Below are positions 39,401 through 51,560 of a DNA stretch of 64,000 nt, piece after piece. The position numbers and the translations under genes are program-made. The notes beneath the pieces are model-generated. The model had not been told where the DNA came from, did not search any database, and was given only the letters and a program-made list of their open reading frames with translations. Origin of the DNA: Anastatus disparis. Taxonomy: Eukaryota > Arthropoda > Insecta > Hymenoptera > Eupelmidae. The stretch's first letter is position 1. Each line of letters opens with the position of its first letter. The stretch spans positions 2,480,001-2,544,000 of the forward strand of contig JAFFSR010000227.1 of NCBI GenBank assembly GCA_017163975.1, given 5' to 3'.

Positions 39401-42400
39401 TAATTTTTTTTCATATTTTTAGAAATCTATTTTATATATTTTTTTATTACGGATATACCTTACAAGATATTAGCTTTCTTCCATTTATTGATGAATTTCA
39501 AAGAATGCATAATATGTAATTACAAAAATTTCAAAAATTCCTATTTTAAGATATTTGTTCTGCAAAATTGAAAATTTTAATAAATAATTTTGAACCCTTT
39601 CCAATTATGAATAATTTATTAAAATAACAATAATCTTCAGGCATCACAATATGCATGTTTATTGAAAACTTGATAAAATTAAATAGATTTTATGATACAG
39701 TTTTTTATTTTGGAGCTATAATATTAACAGAATTTATAAATCTAATCTTATTAAAGTTATTAACAATAAGCTTTATTGATATTACTGGTATGTTTACTCA
39801 TTTAATTAAAAAGCAAACATATACTGCAAATCGTAGATTAAAATACTGAAACTATTTTTTTATTGATATCCTTTAAAAAAAATAATCAATTTAATTTTAT
39901 TAACATTATTAAAAATTACGTTAGGTAAATAAAAAAAAATAGTAATTTAGAAAATTTTTAAAATACATACTGGTTTTCAACGATGAAATAATTTTAAGAA
40001 TAAAAAAAAAAGGACCACGTTACTGGCATGAAACTGGTACCGCGAAAAATTTTATTACTCCACGAGAGATGGTACTGTACTGTTGTCGAGTCATAAATAG
40101 GCTTGTTTATTATTTCCTCTAAAACAGCATTAAAATTTTAACTTTCTGATTAATTCTACAAAATTTTATCTTTTGCTTACATATCCTCGAGTTACATTAC
40201 TCGTCAAGAAAACAACAAAAAAAAGGACAAAAAAGCAGTTCTAATCTTAATTCTTAAACGTTTTATTCAAAAATGAAATTTTGAAAAATAAGCAAATTCA
40301 AGATATCCATCTGTGTAACTCTTATGTACGAATTAACAGTAGTATAATATTATTAACTTTTTTTTTCATTGCTTTTAAAGACAGTAAGATATTAAATAAG
40401 ATTAACGCATATACCGAGAGCTTATCTCTGAAATAATAGCTATTAAAAATTAAATTTATGGAGCCATAAATACTTTATAAATGGCAATATATTTTTAATA
40501 AATTTTAACATCATCTTTAATTATTACATTAATATCACTCTAAAATTAGAAGGAGAAAAAAATTTTAATGTGTAATCCGCATAAAAGAGAGATCGGCGTT
40601 GTCGTTACCGATGAAATTTATAATAATCGTTAAAGCAGCAAACAATAAAAATCGAAGAAATGAAAAAAGTTAAAAAAAAAATATATCCGAAGATAGAGAA
40701 ATAGAAAATAATAAGGCAGTTGTAAACAAAAGAAAGATTACAAGCTTTTATATAGCCTCGAGAAGTCCGAAAGGGGGGAAATTGATAATAAAGCGCTGGG
40801 CAAGAAAATGCAACTCTAGAAAAGCAAAGACTTTTTAAGAGAATGAAAAAAAGAAGATGAGGAATAAAAAAAAAGGAAGAAAGAGCAGAAGAAGAGAAAA
40901 ACGAACAGCTTAAATAGAAAAAAAGGGAAGAGAGTAAATGAAAAGAAGAAGAAGAAGGAGGCATAGCTGGCTTTTGCGCGGCTTGCGCGCACGAAGGGAA
41001 ATAATGAGTGAAAAGTAAAAAGCGAGAAGTTAGAAAAGGAGTTAACTTTTAGCAAAAGAAAGAAAAAGAAGAGAAGAGCGGATAGATAGAAAACTTGTAT
41101 AGAGCCCGGAAGCTAACTAACGTTAAACTCGTATGGTGCACGGAAGCGCCTTTGGTTTATCCTTTATATACATATATTTCCTTTTATATGTGTATTAGTA
41201 TTTATACACATAGACACACACACGACGACGACTAAAAAGATAGTTTCATGTCCAAGAGCTTTGTATATATATACACGGCCTTGAGGGGGTATACGAGCCG
41301 CGAGAAAAGTACGTCGCCCGAAGGATGCTACGCAACTATATGCGTATACATATTCTCTCATCGTTGTATATACTTATTTTTAAAAGAGCGCGAAATTATA
41401 CAAGCACGGGATTAATATAAGCGCAAGGTTTTTTAATTATGGCTTTTTTCCTCGCTTCTTCTTTACTTAAGAAAATTTAATCTGCCAAGAATTATCTTAT
41501 AAACAAGCGCATTGTGTTAAAATCTCTCCCTTAAAATAATGTTTATAATAATTTGATTGTTAATTGTCTGGTGGGATACTTTTTTTTTTCTTCTTTGGAG
41601 CAAATATTTCAGCAGTTATATGATTGTGAACGTCGTGGGGTAATAAATTTCGTTTTATGGCTAGTTTTGCCGAATGATCTTGGAAGTTAAAGTTATCTAT
41701 TGATTTGTCTTTTGTACAATTGAATGCTCATTCAAGATTTATGGACAAGAATGCCTTGTATTTATTGCTTTTGTTGGTGAGAGTAATGATGCTTCGGTTT
41801 TAATGGACATTAGATGATTTTATTTCTTCTAAATTTGTCTTATAGTAGACTGTTCTTTATAAAATTCTTAAAGTTTTATATTTATCGAATATATTGTTTT
41901 ATGTTTTAAACATACTGTTAAAATTAATTTACAATGTATGCTCAATGTCTGATTTACAAGATTAAAAAGCAGTCAAAACAAAATCAAAGAATTTTATTGA
42001 CAATAAATATGGCTAAAATTAAGATTTCCTTGATATATGGAAAAATTAAAAACAGGAAATCCTAAAAAAAAATCAATTAAGCATGAAATAATTTCAAGAG
42101 TATTTTATCAAGTCGTTATGGAATTTGAAAATGAAGTAAATTTAATTTAAAACTGATAAAAAATGCAACATTTTATAGCTTCACGATCCTTTTTGTATAG
42201 TTAAAACTTAAAAAAAAGGAGGGTAATGCATAAATGTATTTACGTGATACAAAACTCTTAAAAAATCAATCCTTTAAAAGAAGAAAATCCAGTTTGGATG
42301 TGAGCTGTTTTCAATTGGTATAAAATGTACATAAACCAAGTGAAGTAAGTATGTAGTTTAATTTATTTTTATGATGCTTTAGGCATCGATCGAAGTTACA

Positions 42401-43161
42401 TAATTTAAATTTTTTGTTCGAAGATTTTTTGAAGACTTTCCATGAAGAATAATAAAAGTCAATTATAAATTATTATATTATTGTTATATTAATGAATTGT
42501 TTGTTTTACTCTTATACATTCAATTTGAATTTTCGTGACAAAGATGTTAAATTGTTTAATCAAGCTCCTTTATTGTGAGTTTATAATCTGAGATGGATAT
42601 TATTTTTTTTGCACTTACCATTAAAAAGTTTATTTCATTTATCATATTAATCCCTTACCGAAAATTTTAAATATTGGACATCAAAGATTGGGGTCTAGTT
42701 AATTTTAATGACCCTACTGAATAGGATTGGTTACTGATTATTTAATCGACTTTTTTCGTATATTTTGAAAAAAATTAATTTATAAATAAAAATTTTAATT
42801 CAATCTCTATGATATTTTTAGGTTTTCAGAATGACTATTGTTATTAATGTTTATGATATTCTCAGTATTGTAAAGAGTCATATAATTAAATAATTATTAA
42901 TTGTTGATGTTCCGCGAACGTTATGTTCATTTCTCGAGGGCGGACCTGAAGTTGTAAAATAAATATTGTTTTGGAATCTCAAACTTGGACTTAAAAATTA
43001 TCTACAAATCGGAAATTTTCCGATCTCAGCTTATTGCTTCGCTTCGCAATTTCTTTGGTCTTGATTTTGTAGTTTCTGAGAAAGTAACGATCGTTCATTC
43101 TACGAGATTTTTTCGAAGATTTTAAAACTGAGAAAAGTTATTTTCAAAACTGAAAATATAT

Positions 43162-43200
<39 letters not shown>

Positions 43201-44288
43201 CCAAACATAATATTTTAGGTTGTATAAATAATACTAGTATATTTATAATGGAATGTGTATTGTAAAAACTGTAATTTTATAAGCGTAATATCATATGTTC
43301 CATTTTATTGTTGTCCGTTGCTAAAAATAAAAAGGGTGAACTTAGATTAATCTTTTTTCTTTGAATTATAGCCAAGAAGAATACAACAGAAGTCAATCCA
43401 ATCGTAAGTATAAGATGGAGAATTCCGAAAAGTTTTTCATCTAAAAAGAAATTTATATATGTTCAGAGCAAAGATTTCTATATTTTTAAGAATTTGGATA
43501 CGTATGATTTTTTATCTTATTCTGGCTGGACAAAATTTTTATTAAAATTTCATTGTGCGGACTATAAAAAAATGTTACTATATATTCATGAACAACGTAG
43601 TCAATAGTGTCAACACATAGCTGATTGATTATGTAGTTGATAGAATCTCTATCGTACTTATTATATGTTTAAGTTTTTTCATGAGATTGCATCAGGAGAT
43701 GTTAGTTTTACTTGAAAAGCTTTAGTCTGAGAATGTTTTATAGATACTGATTATTTTTGAGATACTTCCATCTGTGAATTTTGAGTCTGTGTAAATCATT
43801 CAATACTACTACGTGTGGATGTAGCAGTTAATAACATCAAAGTGTGATATTTGCAGAAAAATTATTAAAATGTTAAATTATTAAATAAAAAAAAAATGTT
43901 AAAAATATTCTTGACAAAAAGAATGGTAATGAATATCAAAACTGCAAATAGTCGAACACTTTTGTATTTCATAATCAAACGCGCCTTAGTAGATATTTGC
44001 CCATTTAAAATGGTTATAAGCCAAGAAACAGCATTAAATTCATTTTTACTAGAGATTATCTAGCAATAAAGTGGAATTATTTCTACTAGGATGAAAAAAA
44101 AAAAATTTTCAAAATTAATTATTTGTAGAGTTGAGTATTTTAAAAAATACAGAAATAATTTTCCATGACATTAAATTCAATAAAAAGCTCAAATTCACAT
44201 TAAACCGATAATTTCACGGACAAGGTAATTAGTTAAAGCACCGATAGAATTCAATGCGAATTTAAATTAAAAACATATTAAAATTTTT
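36500..44288. other. Gene-poor AT-rich DNA
   Basis: No conserved gene was recognised. A purine-rich stretch lies at about 40810-41080 and a (TA)n tract at 43164-43197. GC-richer patches occur at about 38520-38660, 41080-41350 and 42900-43110. Open frames over the purine-rich stretch are compositional. Confidence 0.5.
43164..43197. repeat. (TA)n microsatellite
   Basis: About 34 bases of TA dinucleotides. Shorter TA tracts of about 20 bases occur near 16989, 27286, 54215 and 57613. Confidence 0.9.
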
Positions 44289-44594
44289 ATGACCTTCTTC
44301 GTAGCAGCTAAAAATAATAATTTAGAAATTTTAGAGATGTTTTCAAACAGTGAATACGACCTACAGGCTAGAGAAAAGTATCGTAAAACAGCTTTTCATA
44401 TCAGCGTTCGTCACAGTAAACCTTCAGGTAGTAAAACATTAAAGATTTTATTAGATCATACAGCTTATATTAACGCCTTAGATAATGCAGGAAAATCGCC
44501 ATTGCATTATGCATGCTCACTTATAAAAGCATCATGCTTTGATTATCAACCATATTATAAAGCAGGCTTATACGATAAAGATAATTTTAATTAA
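44289..44594 (+). CDS. Ankyrin-repeat protein fragment
   Basis: The 101-codon frame shows ankyrin periodicity. AAKNNNLEILEMF fits the second helix of one repeat. KTAFHISVRHS followed by SKTLKILLDHTAYINALD fits a second repeat, and GKSPLHYACS opens a third, close to the consensus GxTPLHxA. Ankyrin repeats are protein-interaction scaffolds. The frame is preceded by a stop six codons upstream of its ATG and ends within the third repeat. No neighbouring ankyrin sequence was found, so it may be a lone exon, a small gene or a pseudogene remnant. Base composition matches the surroundings. It lies just upstream of a SINE copy and an A/C-rich anomaly, in sequence that may be poorly assembled. Confidence 0.55.
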   Translation: MTFFVAAKNNNLEILEMFSNSEYDLQAREKYRKTAFHISVRHSKPSGSKTLKILLDHTAYINALDNAGKSPLHYACSLIKASCFDYQPYYKAGLYDKDNFN

Positions 44595-44827
44595 TTTGTA
44601 ATATCTTACATTTACATGTGTTTCATTTTTATTGGTAATTATATGTTTAGCTAAAAATAGCTGAGCTAGTTGACAAATTATGTAGATTTTCTTTAAAAAA
44701 AAAAAAAAAACTATGAAGAAAATTAAAGTGAATAGTTTTGTAGCTACCAAAATATAAAGCATCGGAATTTATAGTGTCTAGTTACTTTAAATTTTTTAGT
44801 GACAGCGAAAGAGATAGCATTATGAGA

Positions 44828-45375
44828 TGAGCCGGCCTGTGGCTCAGTCAGTAGAGCAATGGATTCGTAATCTTGAGGTTTCGAGTTCGAATGGACCCCC
44901 CCCCAAACCCCAAAACCCAAAAAAAAAAAAAAAAAAAAAAATGAATCGCGCTCTTAACAAACAAAGAAAAGCCACCTCCGAAAAAAACACAAAATCACAC
45001 ACGTACCGAAGTGCCCCCAAACCACACCCCCAAAAACCAAACCACCCAACCCACCCCCACAAAAAACACACAACACCACAACCACCCACCCCCCAACCAA
45101 CGAACACCCACACCACCACCAACAACAACACCCACCACGACCCCCCATCCACCAACCACCAACAAATAACAATAACCAAAATATAAAAACACAAACACCA
45201 CACACCAACAATCAAAAAAAACCAAAAAAAAAAAAAACAAAACAAAAAAAAAAAAACCAAAAACAAAAAAAAAAAACAAAAAAAAAAACTTTATTCACAA
45301 ACAACAACGAGCGCCGACGCCTGATTAGCAATAACAGAAAATAACAAATAGCAAAAAATACACGAATAAAAAAAT
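44828..45375 (+). mobile_element. tRNA-derived SINE, copy 3, interrupted
   Basis: The head, 44828-44894, matches the other two copies: TGTGGCTCAGTCAGTAGAGC, GGATTCGTAATCTTGAGG, then GAGTTCGAAT. The sequence then becomes almost pure A and C for about 400 bases. After that, CTTTATTCACAAAC and GCCTGATTAGCAATAACA (about 45290-45345) resemble the SINE body CTTTGTTC...CTAATTAGCATNNTAATG. The element therefore seems to be one copy with its middle replaced or overwritten. The head is not a functional tRNA. Confidence 0.55.
44895..45290. other. A/C-only anomalous block
   Basis: The plus strand here is almost entirely A and C, with poly-C at the left (about 44895-44904), long A runs, and very few G or T. 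Composition changes sharply at both sides. Open frames on both strands through this block (a lysine/histidine/threonine-rich one and a valine/tryptophan/phenylalanine-rich one) exist only because the sequence cannot form stop codons easily. They are not annotated. A sequencing or consensus artefact is the likeliest cause. Confidence 0.7.
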
Positions 45376-45419
45376 ATCAACATAAGAAATATTATTAAAA
45401 TACCAAGAATTTTTAAATT

Positions 45420-45670
45420 ACGATGATGTAATAGGGTATATGTTTTAAAATACATTAGTTAGCCAAAAACCAAACCAAAAAAAAAGCCCGACAAAAAAAA
45501 CATTACAGTTTCCCGAATTTTTAATCTTTATTCAAAAATTTTCTGGCATATCTATGTATTATGCTTTTTTCTAATTAAAATAAAAGGCTGTAATATAGAG
45601 ATATTTTTAAAAAATGTGAGTTAAGAATAAAAAATTTGGAAAACTGTAATGTCGGTATTTTACATCCCCT
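45420..45670 (+). mobile_element. T-rich non-autonomous repeat, copy 3 (internally deleted)
   Basis: Both termini of copy 1 are present about 250 bases apart: GATGTAATAGGGTATATG at the left with TTTCCCGAATTTTT after it, and TAATATAGAGATATTTTTAA then AAAAATTTGGAAAACTGTAA at the right. The roughly 1 kb interior of copy 1 is missing, as in MITE-like deletion derivatives. An A/C-rich insertion of about 45 bases at 45460-45505 interrupts the left end. Confidence 0.65.
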
Positions 45671-45674
45671 TAAA

Positions 45675-48600
45675 TAATATTTATTAAAGAGTTTCATATA
45701 TATATAATTGTCTAATATAATTATCAATAGTAATTATAATTAAAAATAAAATAAAAATGTTTCAATTATTTTCAAGGTTCTATTGATAAACTCAAGTAAA
45801 AATGACAGAGAAAATAACTTTCAAAGACAATTTCCCGAAGTAATGATCGATCTGTATTGACAATGGACTACGAACCAAAACGAGAAAGAAAAAAACAAAA
45901 TCTAAGTACAATTCTTTAGAAAAAACGAGAAATTATTTTTTCTTTCTTTAAGTAATGTGTTTTGAACACAATAATTTTAGCTTGCTCATTTTCAGTAAGA
46001 TGAAATTATCTTTATCTTAAAAAAATATATGATGCTAAAGAACAACATAAATTTTTGTCAATTAGACACAATGTACACAAGACGAATGGATATACATATA
46101 CTTTTATATAGATAAAGTTATCAAAACAACATTTTTTCAAATTTACAGGTATATTCGGGATAAATAAACTTGACAAGTAAGCAGTCTTGTGTCCAAAACA
46201 CGTTGCTGTTTGAAAAAAATGTTCTTGTTTTTTTAAAGATTTATGCTTGGAATTTGTTTTTTTTTTCTAATTTTGGTTTATTATTTGTTAACAATGTAGA
46301 TGAACTATCATTTCAAAAACTTCTCTTTGAAAATTATTTACTCTGAGATTTTTGTTTGAGACGATCAATAAAGCCTTGAAAATAATCAAAACATTTTATA
46401 ACAACTAATGTATTCTTATAAATTAAAATAAAATTAAAATAAAATGAAACAGTTGTATTCTTTCTTTCACAATCAAGAATAAATTAAAGCACATCATTTA
46501 AATTTATTAATTAGTGAATGCAACCAACATGGAAGCTATTTGGTAACGTAACTTTTGTAAAATCAGATTTCGATGTGGAACTGTATCCATGAGAATAAAG
46601 TTTTCAAAAATTTTCTATCCGTTCATTACTTCATATATAATCATTATTTATAAGATATGAAGTTTTTCTATGTATTTACGAAGTACAAGGATATTGATGA
46701 ACGATGTGATAATAATACTTCATTTTCCAACTCTTTAGAAATTTGCGTACTTAATTATTGAATTTCACAACTGCGAGTTACTATTGTATGCGTACGTAAT
46801 AGGTAATTTTATAGAATAATTTTAAGTTTGAGGAATAAATAAATACACATATTTGATTCTTAACTAAAAATGAAATCTTCTAGAGAAAAGAATCAAATGT
46901 TATCTCTTTTCTCAATCTATATATGATTTATTCTATAATCTCATCTTTATAAGAAAATAAATTTTATAAAAATTCTTTGGTTTAGAATTTCATGTATCAA
47001 AACGAATGACTTTTTCTTTTTATATTCAATATTTTTTTTCTATAAAAAACCACATATAATTTTTTAAAGTACATTGTTTTAATTTGGAACAAAAATCATA
47101 CATTTTTCATTAAATTCATTTGTTCCAAATTTCGATCCCGACAAAAACTTCAGAATCAATTTAATTGATCTGTTAATTTTATAATGAAAATTAATTCATT
47201 ATAAAATCAAAACCAAATATATCTTTACATATAACAATCTCGTCAATCAGTAAACAGATTTAATCTTCTAACGTATTCTCAGCTTTATCTTTTACAATCT
47301 AAACGTATAAAAAACTACTTTAATGAAATGAGTTTCAAAAGCGCAAGATAAAGATTGGATAACCAAATTTGATAAAAGCCAAGTGTTGTAGCTGATTATT
47401 TCTAATCAACAGCTACAAATTGAGAAAGATGAGAATTGACACTTGAGAGAGCGATTGGAAAACCTTCGCTTTATTAGAAATCGAAAGTAATATTTACCGA
47501 TTGTTGTAGACCACAAAAGTATCGTGTGTTCCTTTCAGTTATAAGCAAATATAGATTATTGATGGAGATATTTGTCTTTCGATTTCAACAGATTATTCAG
47601 TGCGTAAAAAATATCAGTTTAGACGTTAATTTTAAAATATTATTTTGATTTATCATTTCATTTGATTATGGTCCATTAAATTTTTTTCCAACGTCCATAT
47701 TTTATTACTAATATATACAGCTGATTTTTAGATAAATAATAAATCCTATAAAAAACGTGGCGGTTTGTATAAAAACTCTATTTTAAAACACAAGTTTTAC
47801 ATAATAATTAAATCAATCTTCAAAAATAAAAAAAAAATTTTTTCATGTTATCTTATTAATTATGAATAATTATTTTCACACGATCATGTTTTTAAAGGCG
47901 TTTGCTCCGTATTTAAAAAAAAAAGGACAAACCAAAAAACTAGATTTAACTCGGAAATACGAAATTATTTTCCTATTTGCTATAATAAATCTACATAAAA
48001 ACAACTGCTCGAATCTAACTGTATATTTCTTTTGAAGTGATTCCTTCGGTACATACCCACCTATATAACATTTAATTACATGACAGAAATTCTTAGAGCT
48101 TCATCAAAAGAGACGCTTAAAAGACGTTTTAAACGTAACAACCATAATCTTACAACGATCTAACAACAACAACAACAAGTAATAAAAAGAGCCGAGGGAG
48201 ATGGATAACAAAAAAAAAAAAAAAAAGAGGATCATCAAAATCGTTTTTTCTTATTTTTCGCGTGTGCACAACACACCACCTACTCACAACCCTCATCATC
48301 ACGTACATACACGCGTATTATAATATCTTGTATAAGAAAGGCGCGCATCTTCCTTTTCTTTCTTCGTATTAAATTCGCATATTTATAGTCCTTATAGTCC
48401 GACGTAATAAATTCCTCGGTACATAATACGTACATACGTACTTACATGCATACGCATAATAGGTATTGTGTGTGCATGTGTGCGTATAAGATGCGGTCAA
48501 GGGCCGACGAGGCATCGAGGCGTTTCTAACGTATAAGCGCGTGTATATCTCCGTGTATGTGCGCACACACATATATAACTTAAAAAGTTAATTCATCCTC

Positions 48601-51159
48601 TGCGGCATATCAGGAAGTGGACAAGTGCTGTACGACTATATATACATATGGTTTCAGGTAGCTTCAGAATTCACTTAAGCCGCTGCTTTTTTTTTTTCCC
48701 CTTTGTACGATTCTTTTCTTTTGAAAGTGAAAGAGGAGGAGAAAGACAGAATTATAATGGTCCCTTTTTTTTTTCTTCTTTTTTAAGTTTGTTTTCTCTT
48801 TGTCATTCTGTTTATCCGAATACATCTATTAGATAATTTCAACTCCAATCTTCTTTTTCTTTCTAGACGTTTTTTTTTTATTACACACGCGCGATGCCTA
48901 CACGTTTCTTTCACTCCTTTTTTTTTATGAATATAGTTTTGCGAACGCTTTTTATTTCATCATCGTAGGCGCCAAGGGCAATGCGAATAATATGCACAAA
49001 TTAATTTGCTGTGCTTCGTTTCTTAATCAGGTCATTAAATACTTTTTAATACAAGATTGAATAAAGATATTTTTATGCAATATTTTATTGTGCTATATAT
49101 CATTGATTTTGAGTCACAAAAATTATGACTATTAAATTTTAATTTTACATAGTTTTTATAGCAATTAAAACGGAGTAAAAATGTTCATTTTACATTAAAC
49201 AAATAGTTTGAGGCAATTTTGTTGATTTGAAAAAATGATAAATCTCAAAAATTTACGCATCATCAATTAGCTATAATTTTTACGTAATTGTATCTTTTTG
49301 CGGATGATATAAAAAAAGAAGAAATTAAATGTTTCACGATAAATCAGAAAATAAAGTTTTATCAACATTACGCACAAAATATACTCTCTATACTTATTTA
49401 TCATTTTCAGTGTTACTGAACGGCGCGCACACCACAAGCTACCTTATGCAATTATTTTTACTTAGAATATTATTCACACTCTGTAATCTTGTTTCTTCCT
49501 TGTACTAGCTTACTTATATATACCTTTTTTTTTCATTCTCATCTTGTTTCATACACGTGAGAACGTACATTAATTATGTTATTTTTTGTATACATTTTAA
49601 AAGAATCGAATGAAATTAACGAAATTGTTTTGTAGAATGTCAATTTTAGAAAATTTTTTAAAATTTTTCAGAAGAATTTTTTTAAGCGTTTGACCGATAA
49701 ATGAATATATAACAATGTAATTTTTAAGAACATTTTCAAAAATTCCTATAACATCTTTTGAACAGACCACCTTTGGATGACTTCATCCTCATGTGAACCA
49801 AATACATTTTTTATCGTACAACTTGCGTACAATGTAATGCATCAGTCAAGTGACAAAAAAAAAACTATAACAAAAGGACATAAGATGACAATCATCTAAT
49901 CGCTCATCCATCAGCTTAACCAGGCATATAAAATTCCAACGAAAAAATTGAAAAAAAGCCGTATGAAAGAAAAGAAATTCGTCAAAAAGTTAAAAAGGTA
50001 AAGAAGAATCATAACCAAATAGCATTGTTATAAAAACCAACAATAATATGATTAAAAAAAAGTAAAACTAGCCATACTACATTGAAAGTCATTTTTCTTA
50101 GCATCCTTCATTACCCCATCCATTATAATAGCAATTCTCAAAAGGCACAACTTCAATAAACGAACCTTTAACACCCCCTTTGAAAGAGAGAGAGAAAGAG
50201 AGAGCTTCCTTCTTTTTTTATTCTTTCATTGGTTATACTCGTATAATATTAAAAGCGGCAGGTATCATAAGCCTGCCTTTTAAAGTATATCATATTTCGG
50301 CTCTTGTCTCTTATTTCTCATTATACATCAATGGAACATTATTTTTTATCTTTCTCACTTTCTTCGAAACAGGTACACGTACAAAAAATGAAAAAAAAAA
50401 AGAAACAGAAAAAAAAAAAATATGCGTGAAGGTTTACTCTGGTGTATTATCTCTTTCTTCATATACATAAGGGACAAGAATGAGAGAAAAAAAGAAGAAG
50501 AGGAGAGACACATGTGAAGCTTCAATTTATATAGATATATATTGCATATATATGCATATATGTATATGGAAAAGATATAACATAACAAAACGGCGAAGCA
50601 AAGCTCCTTTCAGGCATTGAGCTCACTCAACTTCTCTTTCGACTGCCCGTGGGAGTCGCGAGGTATTATACACACCTTTGTATATCTGTATACGCAAAGT
50701 TAGCTCAACACAGAGCGTTTTACTATATAGCGCTATAGGAGTTGTATATATGTACATACACATAAAGCAACAAGTGAGACGAGGAAAGGTAAACGCCTTG
50801 AGGAAGCATAAAAGAGAGAGAAGGAAGGTATATATAGAGAGAATAAAAAAAAAATAAAAGAAAAGACAACAAGAAGAAATAAGTAAAGAGAAAGAGATGG
50901 AGTTAACGAATGGAGCATATAGAGGCATATATACATAGGAGTTGCGCTCTCTGTGCGCCGCTTGAGTTTATACATTTTAAGAGGTAGTGGGAGAAAGAGA
51001 GAAGGTGAGAGGGAACCAAAGTTTCTCGAGTCTTATACTACACAACATACTCCTATACATACGTACCACATAGAATGGAGAAAAAGGAAGTGAGATAGTG
51101 TTATAGGAGCTACACGGGTAAAGGTAGAAAAAGAGAAGGTATATAGCCAATCGGTTGCA
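45675..51159. other. Gene-poor AT-rich DNA, GAGA-rich towards the right
   Basis: No gene was recognised in the first 4.5 kb. From about 50180 to 51200, GA-repeat clusters appear (for example 50184-50204), leading into the island at 51160-51560. Open frames over these runs are low-complexity and ignored. Confidence 0.45.
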
Positions 51160-51560
51160 CGGCGTCTCGAAAAAAGTTAGAGAGAGAAAGAGAGCGCCTT
51201 CCTTGCAAGAGCTCTCACGATTTGTTGTAAAACGTCGGCAAGGCAGTTCGTCCGCGCCGTGTTTGGACGACGGTAAGGCGCGAGGAGCGCGACTTTTAGT
51301 TCGTTTTTTTTTAACATCTTTTTTTCAAATTTTTAAGTAGATTTTTATTTATTATTATTTTTTTTTTTTTTTCAAGAACATACGTAAAGACAAAAGTTAT
51401 TTCGATGAAGTCGGGCGGTCGCGAGTTTAATCGAGGACTAGACAAGAAGCGGTGAGGAGTATTTATAATAACAGCTTTATTTCTTTTATCAAAAAGAAAA
51501 AGCTGATAGAGATAATAGAACGGCCAAAACGGCTGTTCTACGTGGGCCATGGGGACGGGT
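51160..51560 (+). promoter_or_regulatory. Possible promoter and first exon of an off-window gene
   Basis: This is a GC-richer island inside AT-rich DNA. It has GA-repeats at 51178-51194 (GAGA-factor-like), an initiator-like GGCAGTTCG (51243-51251), and a donor-like ACG|GTAAGG at 51273. A second GC patch ends with an ATG at 51549 followed by a strong donor GACGG|GTAAGT (GT at 51559). Read this way, a mostly untranslated first exon would encode only ATG GGG ACG G before a long intron to the right. No later exon that would prove it was found before 64000. This is inference from splice-like motifs and composition. Confidence 0.3.

Noticed and set aside
40605..41055. Ser/Phe-rich minus-strand frames of 79 and 119 codons
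   Set aside because: They are translations of a purine-rich stretch (AAG/GAA runs) read on the opposite strand.
44827..45279. Long open frames on both strands (119 to 140 codons), one Lys/Pro/His/Thr-rich, the others Val/Gly/Trp/Phe-rich
   Set aside because: They arise because the block contains almost only A and C, so stop codons are nearly impossible. They lack any protein-like composition.
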